64,000 nucleotides of DNA from an uncultured Alphaproteobacteria bacterium (GCA_902509695.1 CABWYP010000004.1:1-64000), one strand, 5' to 3'; numbered from the stretch's first letter, positions 1 through 9,436 are shown. Numbers and translations: made by a program. Notes: a model not told the origin generated them from the sequence alone.

Positions 1-764
1 TTCGTGCTTGGGTGGCGGATATAGGATCTGAAAGAAATTATTTTAATATCTATAAAAAACCTCTGGCGGCTAGATCTCGCAGAAGGGCAATTAGCTCTCT
101 AAAAAACTATCTTAAATTTTCCTCCCTTAAAAATAATCAATATAAATTGGGATATACAGAAATACAGCTTTTAAAAAACCCAAAGATACCAAAATCTCTG
201 CCCAAACCAATATCAGAAGACCAAATCGATCAATTAATTGGACAGCTAATTAAAGTGTCAAAGAAAAGCTGGGTTCAAAAAAGAAATTTAGCACTTTTAT
301 ATCTTTTATACGGGTGTGGTCTTCGCATTAGTGAGGCCCTCTCAATTACTAAAAAACATTTGGCTAATGAAACATCTTTAACTGTGATGGGAAAGGGAAA
401 GAAAGAAAGGCTCATTCCAGTATTAGAAATTGTTAGCCATTCTATAAATAACTATTTAAAAGAACTACCATATCAAATCTCCGAAGATGATTTTATATTT
501 GTTGGAGATAGAGGGGCTCCATTAAAAGCATCAGCCTTTCAAAGAGATTTAAAACAAGCTCGAATTAATTTAGGACTTCCTCATACGACTACACCTCATG
601 CTTTAAGACACAGCTTTGCAACTCATCTTTTAAAAAACGGTGGAGATTTAAGAGTTATTCAGGAGCTATTGGGCCATAGCTCTTTGTCAACTACACAAAT
701 TTATACAGAGGTAGATGATGTAAGTTTAGAAAAAACTTATCGTGAGAAAAATCCTAGTAAATAA
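1..764 (+). CDS. xerC: Xer-type tyrosine recombinase, 5' end outside window
   Basis: Site-specific tyrosine recombinase that would resolve chromosome dimers at dif together with its XerD/XerC partner. The frame is open to base 3 and reads RAWVADIGSERN before the GTG that the ORF track uses, so the true start lies upstream of the window. The catalytic set is present: Arg in GCGLRISEAL, Lys in MGKGKKERLIP, HALRHSFATHLL, the second His in ELLGHSSLSTTQ, and Tyr in IYTEV. The N-terminal SAM-like core-binding part (ARSRRRAISSLKNYL) fits XerC slightly better than XerD, but the assignment between the two is not certain. It ends directly against the convergent cysQ stop. Nothing suggests a phage or integron integrase. 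Confidence 0.85.
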   Translation, partial: RAWVADIGSERNYFNIYKKPLAARSRRRAISSLKNYLKFSSLKNNQYKLGYTEIQLLKNPKIPKSLPKPISEDQIDQLIGQLIKVSKKSWVQKRNLALLYLLYGCGLRISEALSITKKHLANETSLTVMGKGKKERLIPVLEIVSHSINNYLKELPYQISEDDFIFVGDRGAPLKASAFQRDLKQARINLGLPHTTTPHALRHSFATHLLKNGGDLRVIQELLGHSSLSTTQIYTEVDDVSLEKTYREKNPSK

Positions 765-1529
765 TTATTCTTTTCCCTTAGCTATGAAAAAGGGATTTAT
801 AATATTTTCTTTTTGATAAATGAGTCTATTTCCATTTAAATCCTTTACACTTCCACCCGCTCCTTCAACTACTGCCTGTGCTGCAGCAGTGTCCCACTCT
901 GATGTTGGTGCTAGCCTAGGATATATATCTGCAGAACCATCTGCTATCATACAAAGTTTAATAGAGCTACCTGCTTGCAGTAATTCATAGTTTTTGAATT
1001 GAGAAATAAATTTCTGAGTTTCTTCATTCAAATGGCTTCTGCTAGCAACTATGCGTACGGGATTATTTTGTAGAGAAACTGATAATTCATTAATATTGGA
1101 TGCAGAGATTTTGAAAGAACTTTTATTAAATCCTCCCACATATAGTGTTTTCTTGATAGGAGAATAAACATAACCTAAAGTCGGATAGCGATCTTCTATT
1201 AATGCAATATTAATAGTAAATTCACCATTTTTTTTTATAAATTCTTTGGTTCCATCAAGTGGGTCCACTAACCAATATTTGCTGTTAGTGGTATGTAATT
1301 TTTTAGATTCTTCAGATATTACGGGTAGAGAAGATATAGACTTTAAACATGATTCAATTAAGCGATGAGAAACGATATCTGCTTTGGTAAGAGGGCTATT
1401 ATCACTTTTATATGAGATTGATTGATTAAAATCATCATAAATATCAATAATTTTAGATCCACACTCTTCTAGACAACTCTTAATGTCATCATAATAGTCG
1501 TAATGTCGTAATTTGTTATTTTTATCCAT
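765..1529 (-). CDS. cysQ: 3'(2'),5'-bisphosphate nucleotidase CysQ
   Basis: Mg-dependent phosphatase of the inositol monophosphatase superfamily that converts PAP (and PAPS) to AMP (and APS), removing the by-product of PAPS-using enzymes. Family motifs are clear: the metal site SEES, DPLDGTKEF around residue 90, and SEWDTAAAQAVVEGAGG near the C-terminus. At 254 residues it has the usual length. It is divergent from cysD-cysNC across an 80-bp gap, which supports a role in PAPS metabolism rather than general inositol phosphate hydrolysis. Confidence 0.9.
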   Translation of the reverse strand: MDKNNKLRHYDYYDDIKSCLEECGSKIIDIYDDFNQSISYKSDNSPLTKADIVSHRLIESCLKSISSLPVISEESKKLHTTNSKYWLVDPLDGTKEFIKKNGEFTINIALIEDRYPTLGYVYSPIKKTLYVGGFNKSSFKISASNINELSVSLQNNPVRIVASRSHLNEETQKFISQFKNYELLQAGSSIKLCMIADGSADIYPRLAPTSEWDTAAAQAVVEGAGGSVKDLNGNRLIYQKENIINPFFIAKGKE

Positions 1530-1609
1530 AATATGATATTTGGGAATATTTATCTATACTTTTATAAATATATTTAATATGTTTCATTAATTGCGTCATT
1601 AGTGCTACC

Positions 1610-3073
1610 ATGTTGAATCTTACTTTATTTTCCAAAGATAACCCAACAATAAAAAAGGCTGCTTGGGATAGTGACAGTCATTTTAAATATCTAGCAAAAC
1701 ATAATATATTTAATACAAAACGATCCTATGAACGCTGGGTGGAAAAAGAAAATATTTTTCCAGTTAATCTTGACTCTGAAGGCTATATTCGGCTTTTCTC
1801 TAATCAAATAAATAATTTACTTCAAAATTATTTTTTGAAACTTTATGAAAAACAAAGAAGGCTTATTTTATATGTTCAATATTTTGAATTGAAAGGTAGT
1901 AAGTTTTTATTTGCCAATGATAGACGCAATGGAAGATTATGGGTAAAAGTAAAATCTAAAAAATATAATCATCTCGTTGAAGGTTTGAAATCTTTTTCTA
2001 AAATTCGAAAAAAAAATATTATTGTATTACCTAGCCATGAATTACTTAATGAATTTAAAGGATCTGAAGAGTTAAATCTTAAATCAAAACTTTCTATTTT
2101 TATTCCTCAGTTTATTTTTCAAAAGAAAGAGATTGATATAAAAGAAACAATTTTTTCAAAAAAATTTAATCTTAGAAAAAGTAGTTATCTCTCTGATTTA
2201 GAAGCAGAAAGTATTCATATAATTAGAGAAGTAGCAAGTGAGACCAAAAATCCTGTTATGCTTTACTCAGTAGGAAAAGATAGTTCTGTGATGTTGCATC
2301 TAGCACAAAAGGCATTTTATCCAAGCCCTCCCCCTTTTCCTTTGATGCATGTTGATACACGTTGGAAATTTCAAGAAATGTATTTGTTTCGTAACTGGAT
2401 GGCAAAAAAATCTGATATGAAATTAATTACTCATATTAATCCTGAAGGGGTGAAGTCTAACGTTAATCCCTTTGATCACGGTTCCTCTGCTCACACTGAC
2501 ATTATGAAAACACAAGGCTTAAAACAAGCACTAGATCAATATGGATTTGATGCCGCTTTTGGTGGAGCACGAAGAGACGAGGAGAAATCTAGGGCCAAGG
2601 AGAGGATTTTTTCTTTTAGGACTGCTTCGCATCAATGGGATCCCAAAAATCAACGCCCTGAACTTTGGAATCTTTATAATGCAAAGGTTAATAAATCCGA
2701 GAGTATTCGAGTATTTCCTATCTCAAATTGGACTGAATTAGATATTTGGCAATATATTTATCAAGAACAAATACCCATTGTTCCTTTGTATTTTGCTAAA
2801 ACAAGACCTGTTATTAAAAGAGAGGGGATGTTGTTAATGGTTGATGATGAAAGACTCAATCTTCAACCTCATGAAAAAATTGAGTTAAAAAAAATACGTT
2901 TTCGTACATTGGGTTGCTATCCTTTAACTGGGGCTATTGAATCCGAGGCAGATACGCTAGAGAGTATTGTTTTAGAATTACTACAGTCAAAAACTTCTGA
3001 GAGACAAGGAAGGGCAATAGATACGGACTCCAACAATTCTATGGAAAAGAAAAAATTAGAGGGCTATTTCTAA
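1610..3073 (+). CDS. cysD: Sulfate adenylyltransferase small subunit CysD with a novel N-terminal domain
   Basis: The C-terminal ~300 residues are a full CysD: ATP PP-loop [42 protein letters not shown] and the C-terminal RQGRAIDTD. CysD with CysN forms APS from ATP and sulfate. Normal CysD is about 300 residues and starts near [16 protein letters not shown]; here that point is near residue 195 and no ATG, GTG or TTG lies just before it, so the upstream ~185 residues appear to be translated. That part has no signal peptide or membrane segment, is rich in Lys and aromatic residues, and matches no family I recognise. The stop overlaps the cysNC ATG by one base (TAATG), so the two are translationally coupled. 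Confidence 0.88.
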   Translation: MLNLTLFSKDNPTIKKAAWDSDSHFKYLAKHNIFNTKRSYERWVEKENIFPVNLDSEGYIRLFSNQINNLLQNYFLKLYEKQRRLILYVQYFELKGSKFLFANDRRNGRLWVKVKSKKYNHLVEGLKSFSKIRKKNIIVLPSHELLNEFKGSEELNLKSKLSIFIPQFIFQKKEIDIKETIFSKKFNLRKSSYLSDLEAESIHIIREVASETKNPVMLYSVGKDSSVMLHLAQKAFYPSPPPFPLMHVDTRWKFQEMYLFRNWMAKKSDMKLITHINPEGVKSNVNPFDHGSSAHTDIMKTQGLKQALDQYGFDAAFGGARRDEEKSRAKERIFSFRTASHQWDPKNQRPELWNLYNAKVNKSESIRVFPISNWTELDIWQYIYQEQIPIVPLYFAKTRPVIKREGMLLMVDDERLNLQPHEKIELKKIRFRTLGCYPLTGAIESEADTLESIVLELLQSKTSERQGRAIDTDSNNSMEKKKLEGYF

Positions 3074-4938
3074 TGAAACCTTCTAATGCCATTAATCAGT
3101 ATTTAAAAGAACAAGCTTCACTTGATCTTTTAAGATTCATTACCTGCGGATCTGTAGATGATGGAAAAAGTACTTTAATTGGAAGAATGTTATATGAGTC
3201 ACAAATGATATTCGACGATCAAGTTGCTTCCTTAAAAAATGACTCTCAAAAACATGGAACTCAAGGTGAAGATATAGATTTTGCTTTATTAGTAGATGGA
3301 CTATCTGCTGAAAGAGAGCAAGGAATTACTATTGATGTCGCTTATCGTTTTTTTTCTAGTAGTAAAAGAAAATTTATTGTAGCAGATACGCCCGGTCACG
3401 AACAGTATACAAGAAATATGGCAACAGGAGCTTCAACAGCTGATTTAGCTATTCTTTTAATTGATGCACGCCATGGAATAGTAACACAAACCAAAAGACA
3501 CTCTTTTATTGTTTCTCTCTTAGGGATTAAAAATATTGTACTAGCAATTAACAAGATGGACTTAGTGAACTATGATGAGAAGATATTTAGAAAAATTGAA
3601 AATGAATATAAAAGCTTTTCACAAAATTTAAAATTTCAAAATGTTCAAAGCATTCCCATTTCTGCTCTAAAAGGAGACAATGTTTATCAACAATCTAAAT
3701 TAATGAAATGGTTTAAAGAAAAAACACTTTTTCATTTTTTAGAAACTGTAAAAATTAAATCTCAAAATTCACTTAATTTTATTTTCCCCGTCCAACAAGT
3801 GAACCGTCCCCATTTAAATTTTAGAGGATACTCTGGCACAGTAGCCTCTGGAAATGTAAAGTTGGGAGAGGAAATTATAACTATCCCCTCTCAACAAAAA
3901 GCAAAAATCAAAGAGATATATATAGGAGAGAAATCAATTAAATCAGCATCTTTTAAAGATAGTATTACCCTTACATTAAATAAAGAGATTGATATTTCGA
4001 GAGGCGATGTCCTTTGTAAAAAAGACTCTTTAATAGAAACAGCTGACCAGTTTAATATCAATATGATTTGGATGGCTGAGGAAAAATGCTTCGCTGGTAG
4101 ATCTTATATTGCAAAGACTCATAACATTTCAACGAGTATCAAGATTCTAGAAATTAAAAAACTATATAATGTAAATACGCTGAAACATCAGCCTAGTAAA
4201 GAATTACAGTTAAATGATGTAGCAGAGGTAACTATATCATTAAATAAAAATATTCCATATAAAGACTATCAAGATAATAAGTTTTTAGGATCAATGATCT
4301 TAGTTGACCCTTTGACCAATAGAACAATGGGTGCAGGAATGATTAATTTTGCCTTAAGGCGCGCACAAAATCTCCATCTTCAATCACTTAGTATTAACAA
4401 AGAACTTAGAGAAAAAATTAATGGTCATAAAGGTCAAGTATTATGGTTAACAGGCTTATCAGGTTCAGGAAAATCTACAATTGCAAATGCTTTAGAGAAG
4501 CAACTATACGCAGAAGGAAAAAAAACATATATTTTAGATGGCGATAATATTCGTCACGGCCTCAATAGAGATCTTGGTTTCACTGATAAGGATAGAGTAG
4601 AAAATATAAGAAGGGTGGCAGAGGTAGCTAAACTAATGTGTGATGCAGGATTAATCGTTATTACTGCATTTATTTCTCCTTTTAGGTCTGAAAGAGAAAT
4701 GGCTAGGTCTTTATTTCAAAAAAAAGAATTTCAAGAAATCTATATTTCAACTCCGCTTAAGATAGTAGAAAAAAGAGATCCAAAGGGTTTGTATAAAAAA
4801 GCTCGAAAGGGACAAATACCAAATTTTACAGGAATCAATAGCCCTTATGAAAAACCTCTTAATCCAGAATTGGAATTAGACACCTCTAAAAGCTCAATCA
4901 GTGAGAGTGTAAAAAAACTACTTAAGATTATTTCCTGA
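3073..4938 (+). CDS. cysNC: Bifunctional sulfate adenylyltransferase GTPase subunit / APS kinase CysNC
   Basis: Fusion of CysN (residues ~1-430) and CysC (~435-621). The CysN part is an EF-Tu-like GTPase with P-loop [21 protein letters not shown] and NKMD; GTP hydrolysis drives APS synthesis by CysD. The CysC part has Walker [25 protein letters not shown] and ISPFRSERE, and phosphorylates APS to PAPS. The fusion is common in Proteobacteria (NodQ type). It overlaps cysD by one base and the convergent DUF2141 gene by 11 bp. PAPS reductase (CysH) and sulfite reductase are not in this window, so the fate of the PAPS (reduction or sulfation) is open. Confidence 0.94.
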   Translation: MKPSNAINQYLKEQASLDLLRFITCGSVDDGKSTLIGRMLYESQMIFDDQVASLKNDSQKHGTQGEDIDFALLVDGLSAEREQGITIDVAYRFFSSSKRKFIVADTPGHEQYTRNMATGASTADLAILLIDARHGIVTQTKRHSFIVSLLGIKNIVLAINKMDLVNYDEKIFRKIENEYKSFSQNLKFQNVQSIPISALKGDNVYQQSKLMKWFKEKTLFHFLETVKIKSQNSLNFIFPVQQVNRPHLNFRGYSGTVASGNVKLGEEIITIPSQQKAKIKEIYIGEKSIKSASFKDSITLTLNKEIDISRGDVLCKKDSLIETADQFNINMIWMAEEKCFAGRSYIAKTHNISTSIKILEIKKLYNVNTLKHQPSKELQLNDVAEVTISLNKNIPYKDYQDNKFLGSMILVDPLTNRTMGAGMINFALRRAQNLHLQSLSINKELREKINGHKGQVLWLTGLSGSGKSTIANALEKQLYAEGKKTYILDGDNIRHGLNRDLGFTDKDRVENIRRVAEVAKLMCDAGLIVITAFISPFRSEREMARSLFQKKEFQEIYISTPLKIVEKRDPKGLYKKARKGQIPNFTGINSPYEKPLNPELELDTSKSSISESVKKLLKIIS

Positions 4939-5371
4939 GATTGATTTCTACTTTGCTAAATTTTTCCATGTCAAATACAAAATCCTCAAACACAATGTCT
5001 TGATATTTTCCGATAGGATTTAAGGAAAATCCGAAAGGCTCAAGGGGCTCCCCTTTGAAATCTTGTGAAAATTCACCATCTTTGTCCAAATCCTGAAATG
5101 CAAAGAGACCAATATTAGTATGGGGAAAAGCCATGAGGTTAATTTTATTAAAATTATTAATATCTCTCTCTCCTACAATAAATAAAGGTGCCGATCTATC
5201 TTCATAATAGAATTTTCGATCATATCCCCAAATATATATAGGGCTAGTAGCATCAACAAACCCCGTTACTTTGGCATTAATATGGTCAGAAAATGAACTA
5301 TCTATTATAAAAAATACTTGAAAAACAATAATTGTAGTAATTTTTAAAAATACTGAGGCAAAACTGTGCAT
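4928..5371 (-). CDS. DUF2141-like secreted protein
   Basis: Small exported protein of unknown function. The ORF track starts at a TTG (5452); I prefer the ATG at 5371 because it places a hydrophobic signal peptide ([20 protein letters not shown]) at the N-terminus. The C-terminal half has the DUF2141 pattern: [14 protein letters not shown] followed by [10 protein letters not shown] and VFEDFVF. The DxDxDGE stretch looks like a possible Ca-binding loop. It is convergent with cysNC. Family resemblance is by eye only. Confidence 0.6.
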   Translation of the reverse strand: MHSFASVFLKITTIIVFQVFFIIDSSFSDHINAKVTGFVDATSPIYIWGYDRKFYYEDRSAPLFIVGERDINNFNKINLMAFPHTNIGLFAFQDLDKDGEFSQDFKGEPLEPFGFSLNPIGKYQDIVFEDFVFDMEKFSKVEINLRK

Positions 5372-5580
5372 AACTTGGTCAAGATTAGTATTTTTTTGTA
5401 TCAAATGCACTTTGTCTTTTTGGGAATTATGTACATCATAACTCAATGTCAAAATATGTTGATAAATATATATTTTTTAAAGAATTTAAAATTTGAACTA
5501 CTTGAAAATATTATCTTATTTAAAAATTATATGTAATACTGTGGATAACTCTGTTAAAAACTCAATGTAATTTATAAAAT

Positions 5581-5871
5581 ATGAAAAAAGGCTATCTAAT
5601 TGTGAGGCTATCTATAACTGATAGTGATTTTTTTCAAAAATATCCACCTTTGTCCACAGCAGCTATGAAAAAATACAATGGAAAATATCTTATACGAGGA
5701 GGAAAATTTGATGTTTTAGAAGGAGAGTGGCCTGTTGATAGAACAACAGTAGTAGAATTTGATAGCTATGAGATGGCTAAAAAATGTTATGAATCTCTTG
5801 AATATACAAATGCAAAAGAGATTAGACAACAATGCGCAAAAAGTGACTTTATATTAATAGAGGGTCACTAA
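5581..5871 (+). CDS. DUF1330 family protein
   Basis: A 96-residue protein of the DUF1330 group (dimeric alpha/beta-barrel, ferredoxin-like fold). Typical points are the YLIVRLSITD opening, KYNGKYLIRGGKFDVLEGEW, and VVEFDSYEMAKKCYES. Function of the family is not established. It stands alone on the plus strand and overlaps the tail of the convergent DUF1192 gene by 4 bp. Confidence 0.75.
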   Translation: MKKGYLIVRLSITDSDFFQKYPPLSTAAMKKYNGKYLIRGGKFDVLEGEWPVDRTTVVEFDSYEMAKKCYESLEYTNAKEIRQQCAKSDFILIEGH

Positions 5872-6044
5872 GATTTCTTAAAAAAATCTTGAGCTAGGGT
5901 TATTTTACTTTTCTTTTTCTCTAATAGTTGTTTTAGAACTTCAATTTCTTCATAGTGATTTGTAATTAAATCCTCTATTTCCTCAATACTTAAATCATCA
6001 AAATCTATAGGTTTTTGTTTCTTGGGTTCTTCATCTTCAAACAT
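5868..6044 (-). CDS. DUF1192 family small protein (missed by the ORF track)
   Basis: A 58-residue ORF, too short for the track. The translation begins MFEDEEPKKQKPIDFDDLS and ends LAQDFFKKS; the acidic-then-basic start, the central SIEEIEDLITNHYEEIEVLKQ helix and the DFFK tail match the alphaproteobacterial DUF1192 family, whose members are short coiled-coil-like proteins of unknown role. Its ATG overlaps the end of the upstream phyH-like gene by 8 bp, so the two probably share a transcript. Confidence 0.7.
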   Translation of the reverse strand: MFEDEEPKKQKPIDFDDLSIEEIEDLITNHYEEIEVLKQLLEKKKSKITLAQDFFKKS

Positions 6045-6879
6045 TTGTTCTTATTCCTTCCTTTGTCCACAATATAGGAAAAAAGCTTTCATCTAATTCA
6101 TTTGAATTCAATTTCTTATACCTTTTATATATTCTAGCAGTACCTCCAACGTTACTAGGATGAAATTTAGAATTAGAAGGGATGCAGTGCGCAACAACTG
6201 CTCTTCTGTGATTCAAAGAGGTATTAATTCCTGAACCATGCCATGTAAGCCCATGATGAAAAGAAACTCCCCCTGCTGGGACTTCAACATATTGAATTTC
6301 TATTTTCTTTTTTTCTTTTTTTGATAGGTCTTTGAGTTCTTTTTTGTAATCATCAGGTGAGTGGAATTGGCCAGTCGGTGGTTTTAATCCCCACCTGTGA
6401 GAGCCTTTCACAAATTCTAAAGTACCTTTTTCTTTAGAGACATCGTCCAAAGGCATCCAGCAAGTAACCATTGTTTGAGGAACTATCCAATCATCATAAG
6501 CTGCATCTTGGTGATATGCTAATGTCTTACCACCTGGTGGCTTCCAAAGAATATTATCTTGAAGAAGTCTAGCGCCAGACCAATTCATCAGCTTAGCGCA
6601 TGCTTTGCCAAGAAGTTCGTGGCAAACTAATCTTTTGATATCATTATCGGACTTCCAAGCATTGCAAATTTGTCTAGTAATATCCTCTGAGTCTCTTCCT
6701 TGTCTCCAGTTCCATTCATCAGGCTCTATACCAGTTTCAAATTTTCCACAGAATAAATTTTTAAATTTATAAGCCAAATTAGTTATGACTTTTTTGTCAA
6801 GGAACTCTTTAGAAATCAAATAACCTTGGTCATCAAATTTTTTTTTAAGATCGCCTGAAAACTCAATATCTTTAATCAA
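6037..6879 (-). CDS. Phytanoyl-CoA dioxygenase (PhyH) family oxygenase
   Basis: Fe(II)/2-oxoglutarate-dependent dioxygenase fold. The metal triad is visible as the HxD of LAYHQDAAYDDW and the distal His of FHHGLTWHGSG, with the 2-oxoglutarate-binding Arg likely in NHRRAVVAH. Length (280) fits the PhyH family, which hydroxylates diverse small molecules, so the substrate cannot be inferred. The start is TTG, ten bases after the stop of the small upstream gene. It is followed by the overlapping DUF1192 gene. Confidence 0.8.
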   Translation of the reverse strand: MIKDIEFSGDLKKKFDDQGYLISKEFLDKKVITNLAYKFKNLFCGKFETGIEPDEWNWRQGRDSEDITRQICNAWKSDNDIKRLVCHELLGKACAKLMNWSGARLLQDNILWKPPGGKTLAYHQDAAYDDWIVPQTMVTCWMPLDDVSKEKGTLEFVKGSHRWGLKPPTGQFHSPDDYKKELKDLSKKEKKKIEIQYVEVPAGGVSFHHGLTWHGSGINTSLNHRRAVVAHCIPSNSKFHPSNVGGTARIYKRYKKLNSNELDESFFPILWTKEGIRTNV

Positions 6880-6888
6880 TATGTTAAA

Positions 6889-7068
6889 TTAACCTTTGGC
6901 TTTTTTAATATTATCTTCGATTAACTTAACTGCCTTGAATAGATCTTGCCTTGTTACTCCAGTAGCCCACTGTAATCGATCGTATTCATAAATATCATTT
7001 TCGACAAAATATGGAGATGCTAGTTTGCGTAACATTTGGTTTAAAAAAATAAAATCTCTTTTGGTCAT
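6889..7068 (-). CDS. Hypothetical 59-residue protein
   Basis: Short ORF not in the track: it begins MTKRDFIFLNQMLRKL and ends with a charged helix, EDNIKKAKG. It is soluble, mostly helical in appearance, and in no family I recognise. It lies 9 bp upstream of the phyH-like gene on the same strand, so it is probably the first gene of a three-gene unit with phyH and DUF1192. The 68-aa track ORF 6995..7201 overlaps it in another frame and is judged a shadow. Confidence 0.5.
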   Translation of the reverse strand: MTKRDFIFLNQMLRKLASPYFVENDIYEYDRLQWATGVTRQDLFKAVKLIEDNIKKAKG

Positions 7069-7139
7069 AAGTAAAATATAATTGAATTTTTGGACTAAAT
7101 AAATTGACTTTTTGATAAAGATTTTTGATAATCACGCAC

Positions 7140-7304
7140 ATGTCAAAAAAACTTATATTAATATTTATTTCTTCATTTTTTCTTTTTACTAGTTGTGCCA
7201 CAGTCAGTGAAAAAGCAAATAATGCTTACGACTATGTTGCTGGCGGTGTTTCAAAAGGCTATAACTCAGTCAAAGATGCTGTTACTGGTGGGGACGACGA
7301 GTAA
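7140..7304 (+). CDS. Small lipoprotein, entericidin-like
   Basis: A 54-residue ORF absent from the track. MSKKLILIFISSFFLFTSC is a lipoprotein signal peptide ending in a lipobox (FTSC), with the mature part ATVSEKANNAYDYVAGGVSK continuing in an amphipathic, Gly/Ser-rich tail ending GGDDE. Size and layout resemble entericidin-type or other small structural lipoproteins; function unknown. It is divergent from the 6889-7068 gene across 71 bp that must hold both promoters. Confidence 0.65.
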   Translation: MSKKLILIFISSFFLFTSCATVSEKANNAYDYVAGGVSKGYNSVKDAVTGGDDE

Positions 7305-7314
7305 ATAAATTCAA

Positions 7315-7428
7315 ATGAAGATACCCAAACTTCAAAAAATGGGGCCTGGTGGTAAAATAATAATTGGGATAAATTTAGTTCTTATGTCCTGTGTTTTAGC
7401 AATTATAGGCTTTAACTATTTTTTTTAA
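7315..7428 (+). CDS. Small single-pass membrane protein (37 residues)
   Basis: Tiny ORF beginning MKIPKLQKMGPGGKIIIGIN and followed by one hydrophobic segment (LVLMSCVLAIIGFNYFF). It sits 10 bp after the lipoprotein gene and 7 bp before the amidotransferase gene, all on one strand, which is the main reason to believe it. No family recognised. Confidence 0.4.
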   Translation: MKIPKLQKMGPGGKIIIGINLVLMSCVLAIIGFNYFF

Positions 7429-7435
7429 TTCTTAA

Positions 7436-8155
7436 ATGAAGATTATTTCCCTTCAACATATTGCCATAGAAGACCCCGGCACTTTTAAAGATTTTCTTTT
7501 AGCTGACGGACACGAACTTACAACAGTTCAATTAGATGAAGGTGATCAAATACCTTCTAATCTCGATGAGTTTGACGCAATGCTTTGTATGGGAGGCCCA
7601 ATGGATACTTTTATGGAAGGGGATTATCCTTGGTTAGTCAGTGAAAAGAAAGCAATTGAAGAATATGTCATTGAACTAAAAAAACCTTTCTTAGGTTTTT
7701 GCTTAGGATGCCAACTACTTGGAGAAGTCTTGGGTGGAAATGTTGTTAAATCAACACCTCCTGAAATAGGTGTTCTAGACATTGATATTACTAATACTGC
7801 AAAAAATGATCCTGTTTTTAATTTTCTTCCAAATAAGATAAAAGCCTTGCAGTGGCATTCTTATGAAGTAAAAGGCTTAGAGGATGTCCAAGGTGTATCT
7901 GTTATTGGGTCATCACCTTCTACAAAATATCAAATCTTTGGATATAACAATCATGCTTATGGTATTCAATTTCATTTAGAAATTAGAAAATCAACTGTTG
8001 ATGATTGGGCGGCCGTACCTGAATATAAAAATGCATTAGAGCAATCTCTTGGAAAAGAAGCATTACCTGAGATGAAAAATTTAGTGAATCAAGAAATTGA
8101 CACCATGATGCAACAATGTAATCAATTATATAAAAACTTTATAAAAATAATCTAA
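7436..8155 (+). CDS. Class I glutamine amidotransferase-like protein
   Basis: GATase1 domain, similar to the stand-alone GuaA-like amidotransferases. The nucleophile elbow is GFCLGCQLLGEVLGG with the catalytic Cys near residue 93, and the His/Glu of the triad are in QFHLEI. MGGPMDTF is the oxyanion-region motif. At 239 residues there is no synthetase domain, so the acceptor substrate is unknown; relatives act on small peptides or gamma-glutamyl compounds, or are uncharacterised. Confidence 0.8.
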   Translation: MKIISLQHIAIEDPGTFKDFLLADGHELTTVQLDEGDQIPSNLDEFDAMLCMGGPMDTFMEGDYPWLVSEKKAIEEYVIELKKPFLGFCLGCQLLGEVLGGNVVKSTPPEIGVLDIDITNTAKNDPVFNFLPNKIKALQWHSYEVKGLEDVQGVSVIGSSPSTKYQIFGYNNHAYGIQFHLEIRKSTVDDWAAVPEYKNALEQSLGKEALPEMKNLVNQEIDTMMQQCNQLYKNFIKII

Positions 8156-8176
8156 TTACAGATATCTAGATATAAA

Positions 8177-9211
8177 ATGCATCGAAGAAAGTTTCTAAAG
8201 AAAATTTTTTTGATAAGCTGCAGTTTAGTAACTTTAAAAATGAAGTTGTTTGCTAGTGAAATATTTAAGCCTTTTAATTTAAAAAATGGGGTTTTTGTAA
8301 ATAATTTTATAGATCAGCGAAAAAATTTTAAGGATTTTTGGAAATGGAGAAAAGAGTCAAAAAAACCAAATCCTATCAGTTTCCCGCTTGCTCAAAATGA
8401 CCCTCGGTATTTGCAACAAAATAAATCTGAAAAGACTTTAACGTGGATAGGGCATGCAACATTTTTATTGCAAATTAATGGATATAACGTTTTAACTGAT
8501 CCTCATTTTAGTAAAAGGGCCTCCCCTTTATCCTTTATGGGTCCTGAGAGGACCACACTGCCGGGACTTGAAATTAACGAATTACCTGTCATTGATTTAG
8601 TTGTAATTTCCCATAATCATTACGATCATCTTGATAGTCAGTCAGTGAGATCTCTCATAAAGAGGCAAAAAAATAATCAACCTATTTTTTTTGTTCCTTT
8701 GAAACTAAAAAAAATACTTCAAAATTTTGGGGCGATAAACGTCATTGAGCATGAATGGTGGCAAGTCTCAAAATATAAAAAATTAGAAATATATTCTGTC
8801 CCTGTTCAACATTGGAGTAAAAGATCAATAAGTGATACTAACAAAACACTATGGTGCGGGTGGGTGATAAAATCCAAAAACTTCCAGTATTTTTTTGTAG
8901 GTGATACGGGATACTCAAAAGATTTTATTAACATTTATAAGAAATTTGGACCCATGGATTTAGCCTCAATACCAATAGGTGCTTATGCGCCAAGATGGTT
9001 TATGAAGGACTCACATTGCAATGTAGAGGAGGCAATACAAATACACCAAGATATTAAATCCAAGAAATCAATTGCCATGCATTGGGGAACATTTCAATTA
9101 ACCGATGAACCTATGGATGAACCAATTCAACTTTTAAACAAATTTACAAAAAAAAATAATTTATCTAAAAAGTTTACAGCTCTTCAACATGGAGAAACAA
9201 TCAAGATTTAA
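8177..9211 (+). CDS. Metallo-beta-lactamase-fold hydrolase, NAPE-PLD/UlaG-like
   Basis: Zinc hydrolase with the HxHxDH motif in SHNHYDHLD, a first-strand TWIGHATFLLQINGYNVLTD, FVGDTGYS, and a late His in MHWGTFQL. The combination GHAT...LTDP.FS.RASPL...GP is typical of the N-acyl-phosphatidylethanolamine phospholipase D-like branch. The N-terminus (RRKFLKKIF followed by a hydrophobic stretch) looks like a Tat or uncleaved export signal, suggesting action at the cell envelope. Substrate in bacteria is not established; lipid phosphodiester hydrolysis is an inference from the family. Confidence 0.75.
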   Translation: MHRRKFLKKIFLISCSLVTLKMKLFASEIFKPFNLKNGVFVNNFIDQRKNFKDFWKWRKESKKPNPISFPLAQNDPRYLQQNKSEKTLTWIGHATFLLQINGYNVLTDPHFSKRASPLSFMGPERTTLPGLEINELPVIDLVVISHNHYDHLDSQSVRSLIKRQKNNQPIFFVPLKLKKILQNFGAINVIEHEWWQVSKYKKLEIYSVPVQHWSKRSISDTNKTLWCGWVIKSKNFQYFFVGDTGYSKDFINIYKKFGPMDLASIPIGAYAPRWFMKDSHCNVEEAIQIHQDIKSKKSIAMHWGTFQLTDEPMDEPIQLLNKFTKKNNLSKKFTALQHGETIKI

Positions 9212-9415
9212 TTAGTGAGATAACATAAAAGCTAATAAAAGTGGTATTAAGAAAAAACCGATAATTTTGTCCTCTTGTTTTTTATAAATTGCAAATAGTC
9301 CCATGATACTGAAAATTATTGTTATCCAACTTATAGACCATGACGCCCCCTCTAAAATTAGATAAAGACCTCTAAGAAAGAATAGACAAAATATTAAAAG
9401 TAAAATTTTCCTCAA
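9212..9415 (-). CDS. Small membrane protein (67 residues)
   Basis: Hydrophobic protein with about three predicted membrane segments (KILLLIFCLFFLRGLYLIL; SWITIIFSIMGLFAIY; IIGFFLIPLLLAFML). No family recognised. Its stop abuts the convergent hydrolase gene, and it follows the 9437-9712 gene on the same strand by 21 bp. Confidence 0.5.
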   Translation of the reverse strand: MRKILLLIFCLFFLRGLYLILEGASWSISWITIIFSIMGLFAIYKKQEDKIIGFFLIPLLLAFMLSH

Positions 9416-9436
9416 TTTTTTCCTTTAAACTGAACT

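Noticed and set aside
1-764. Phage or integrative-element integrase
   Set aside because: The protein has Xer-like N-terminal and catalytic motifs and no adjacent tRNA, att repeats or phage genes.
6995-7201. 68-aa minus-strand ORF in the track
   Set aside because: It overlaps a better lipoprotein ORF on the plus strand and a 59-residue ORF in another frame; its sequence has no protein-like pattern.
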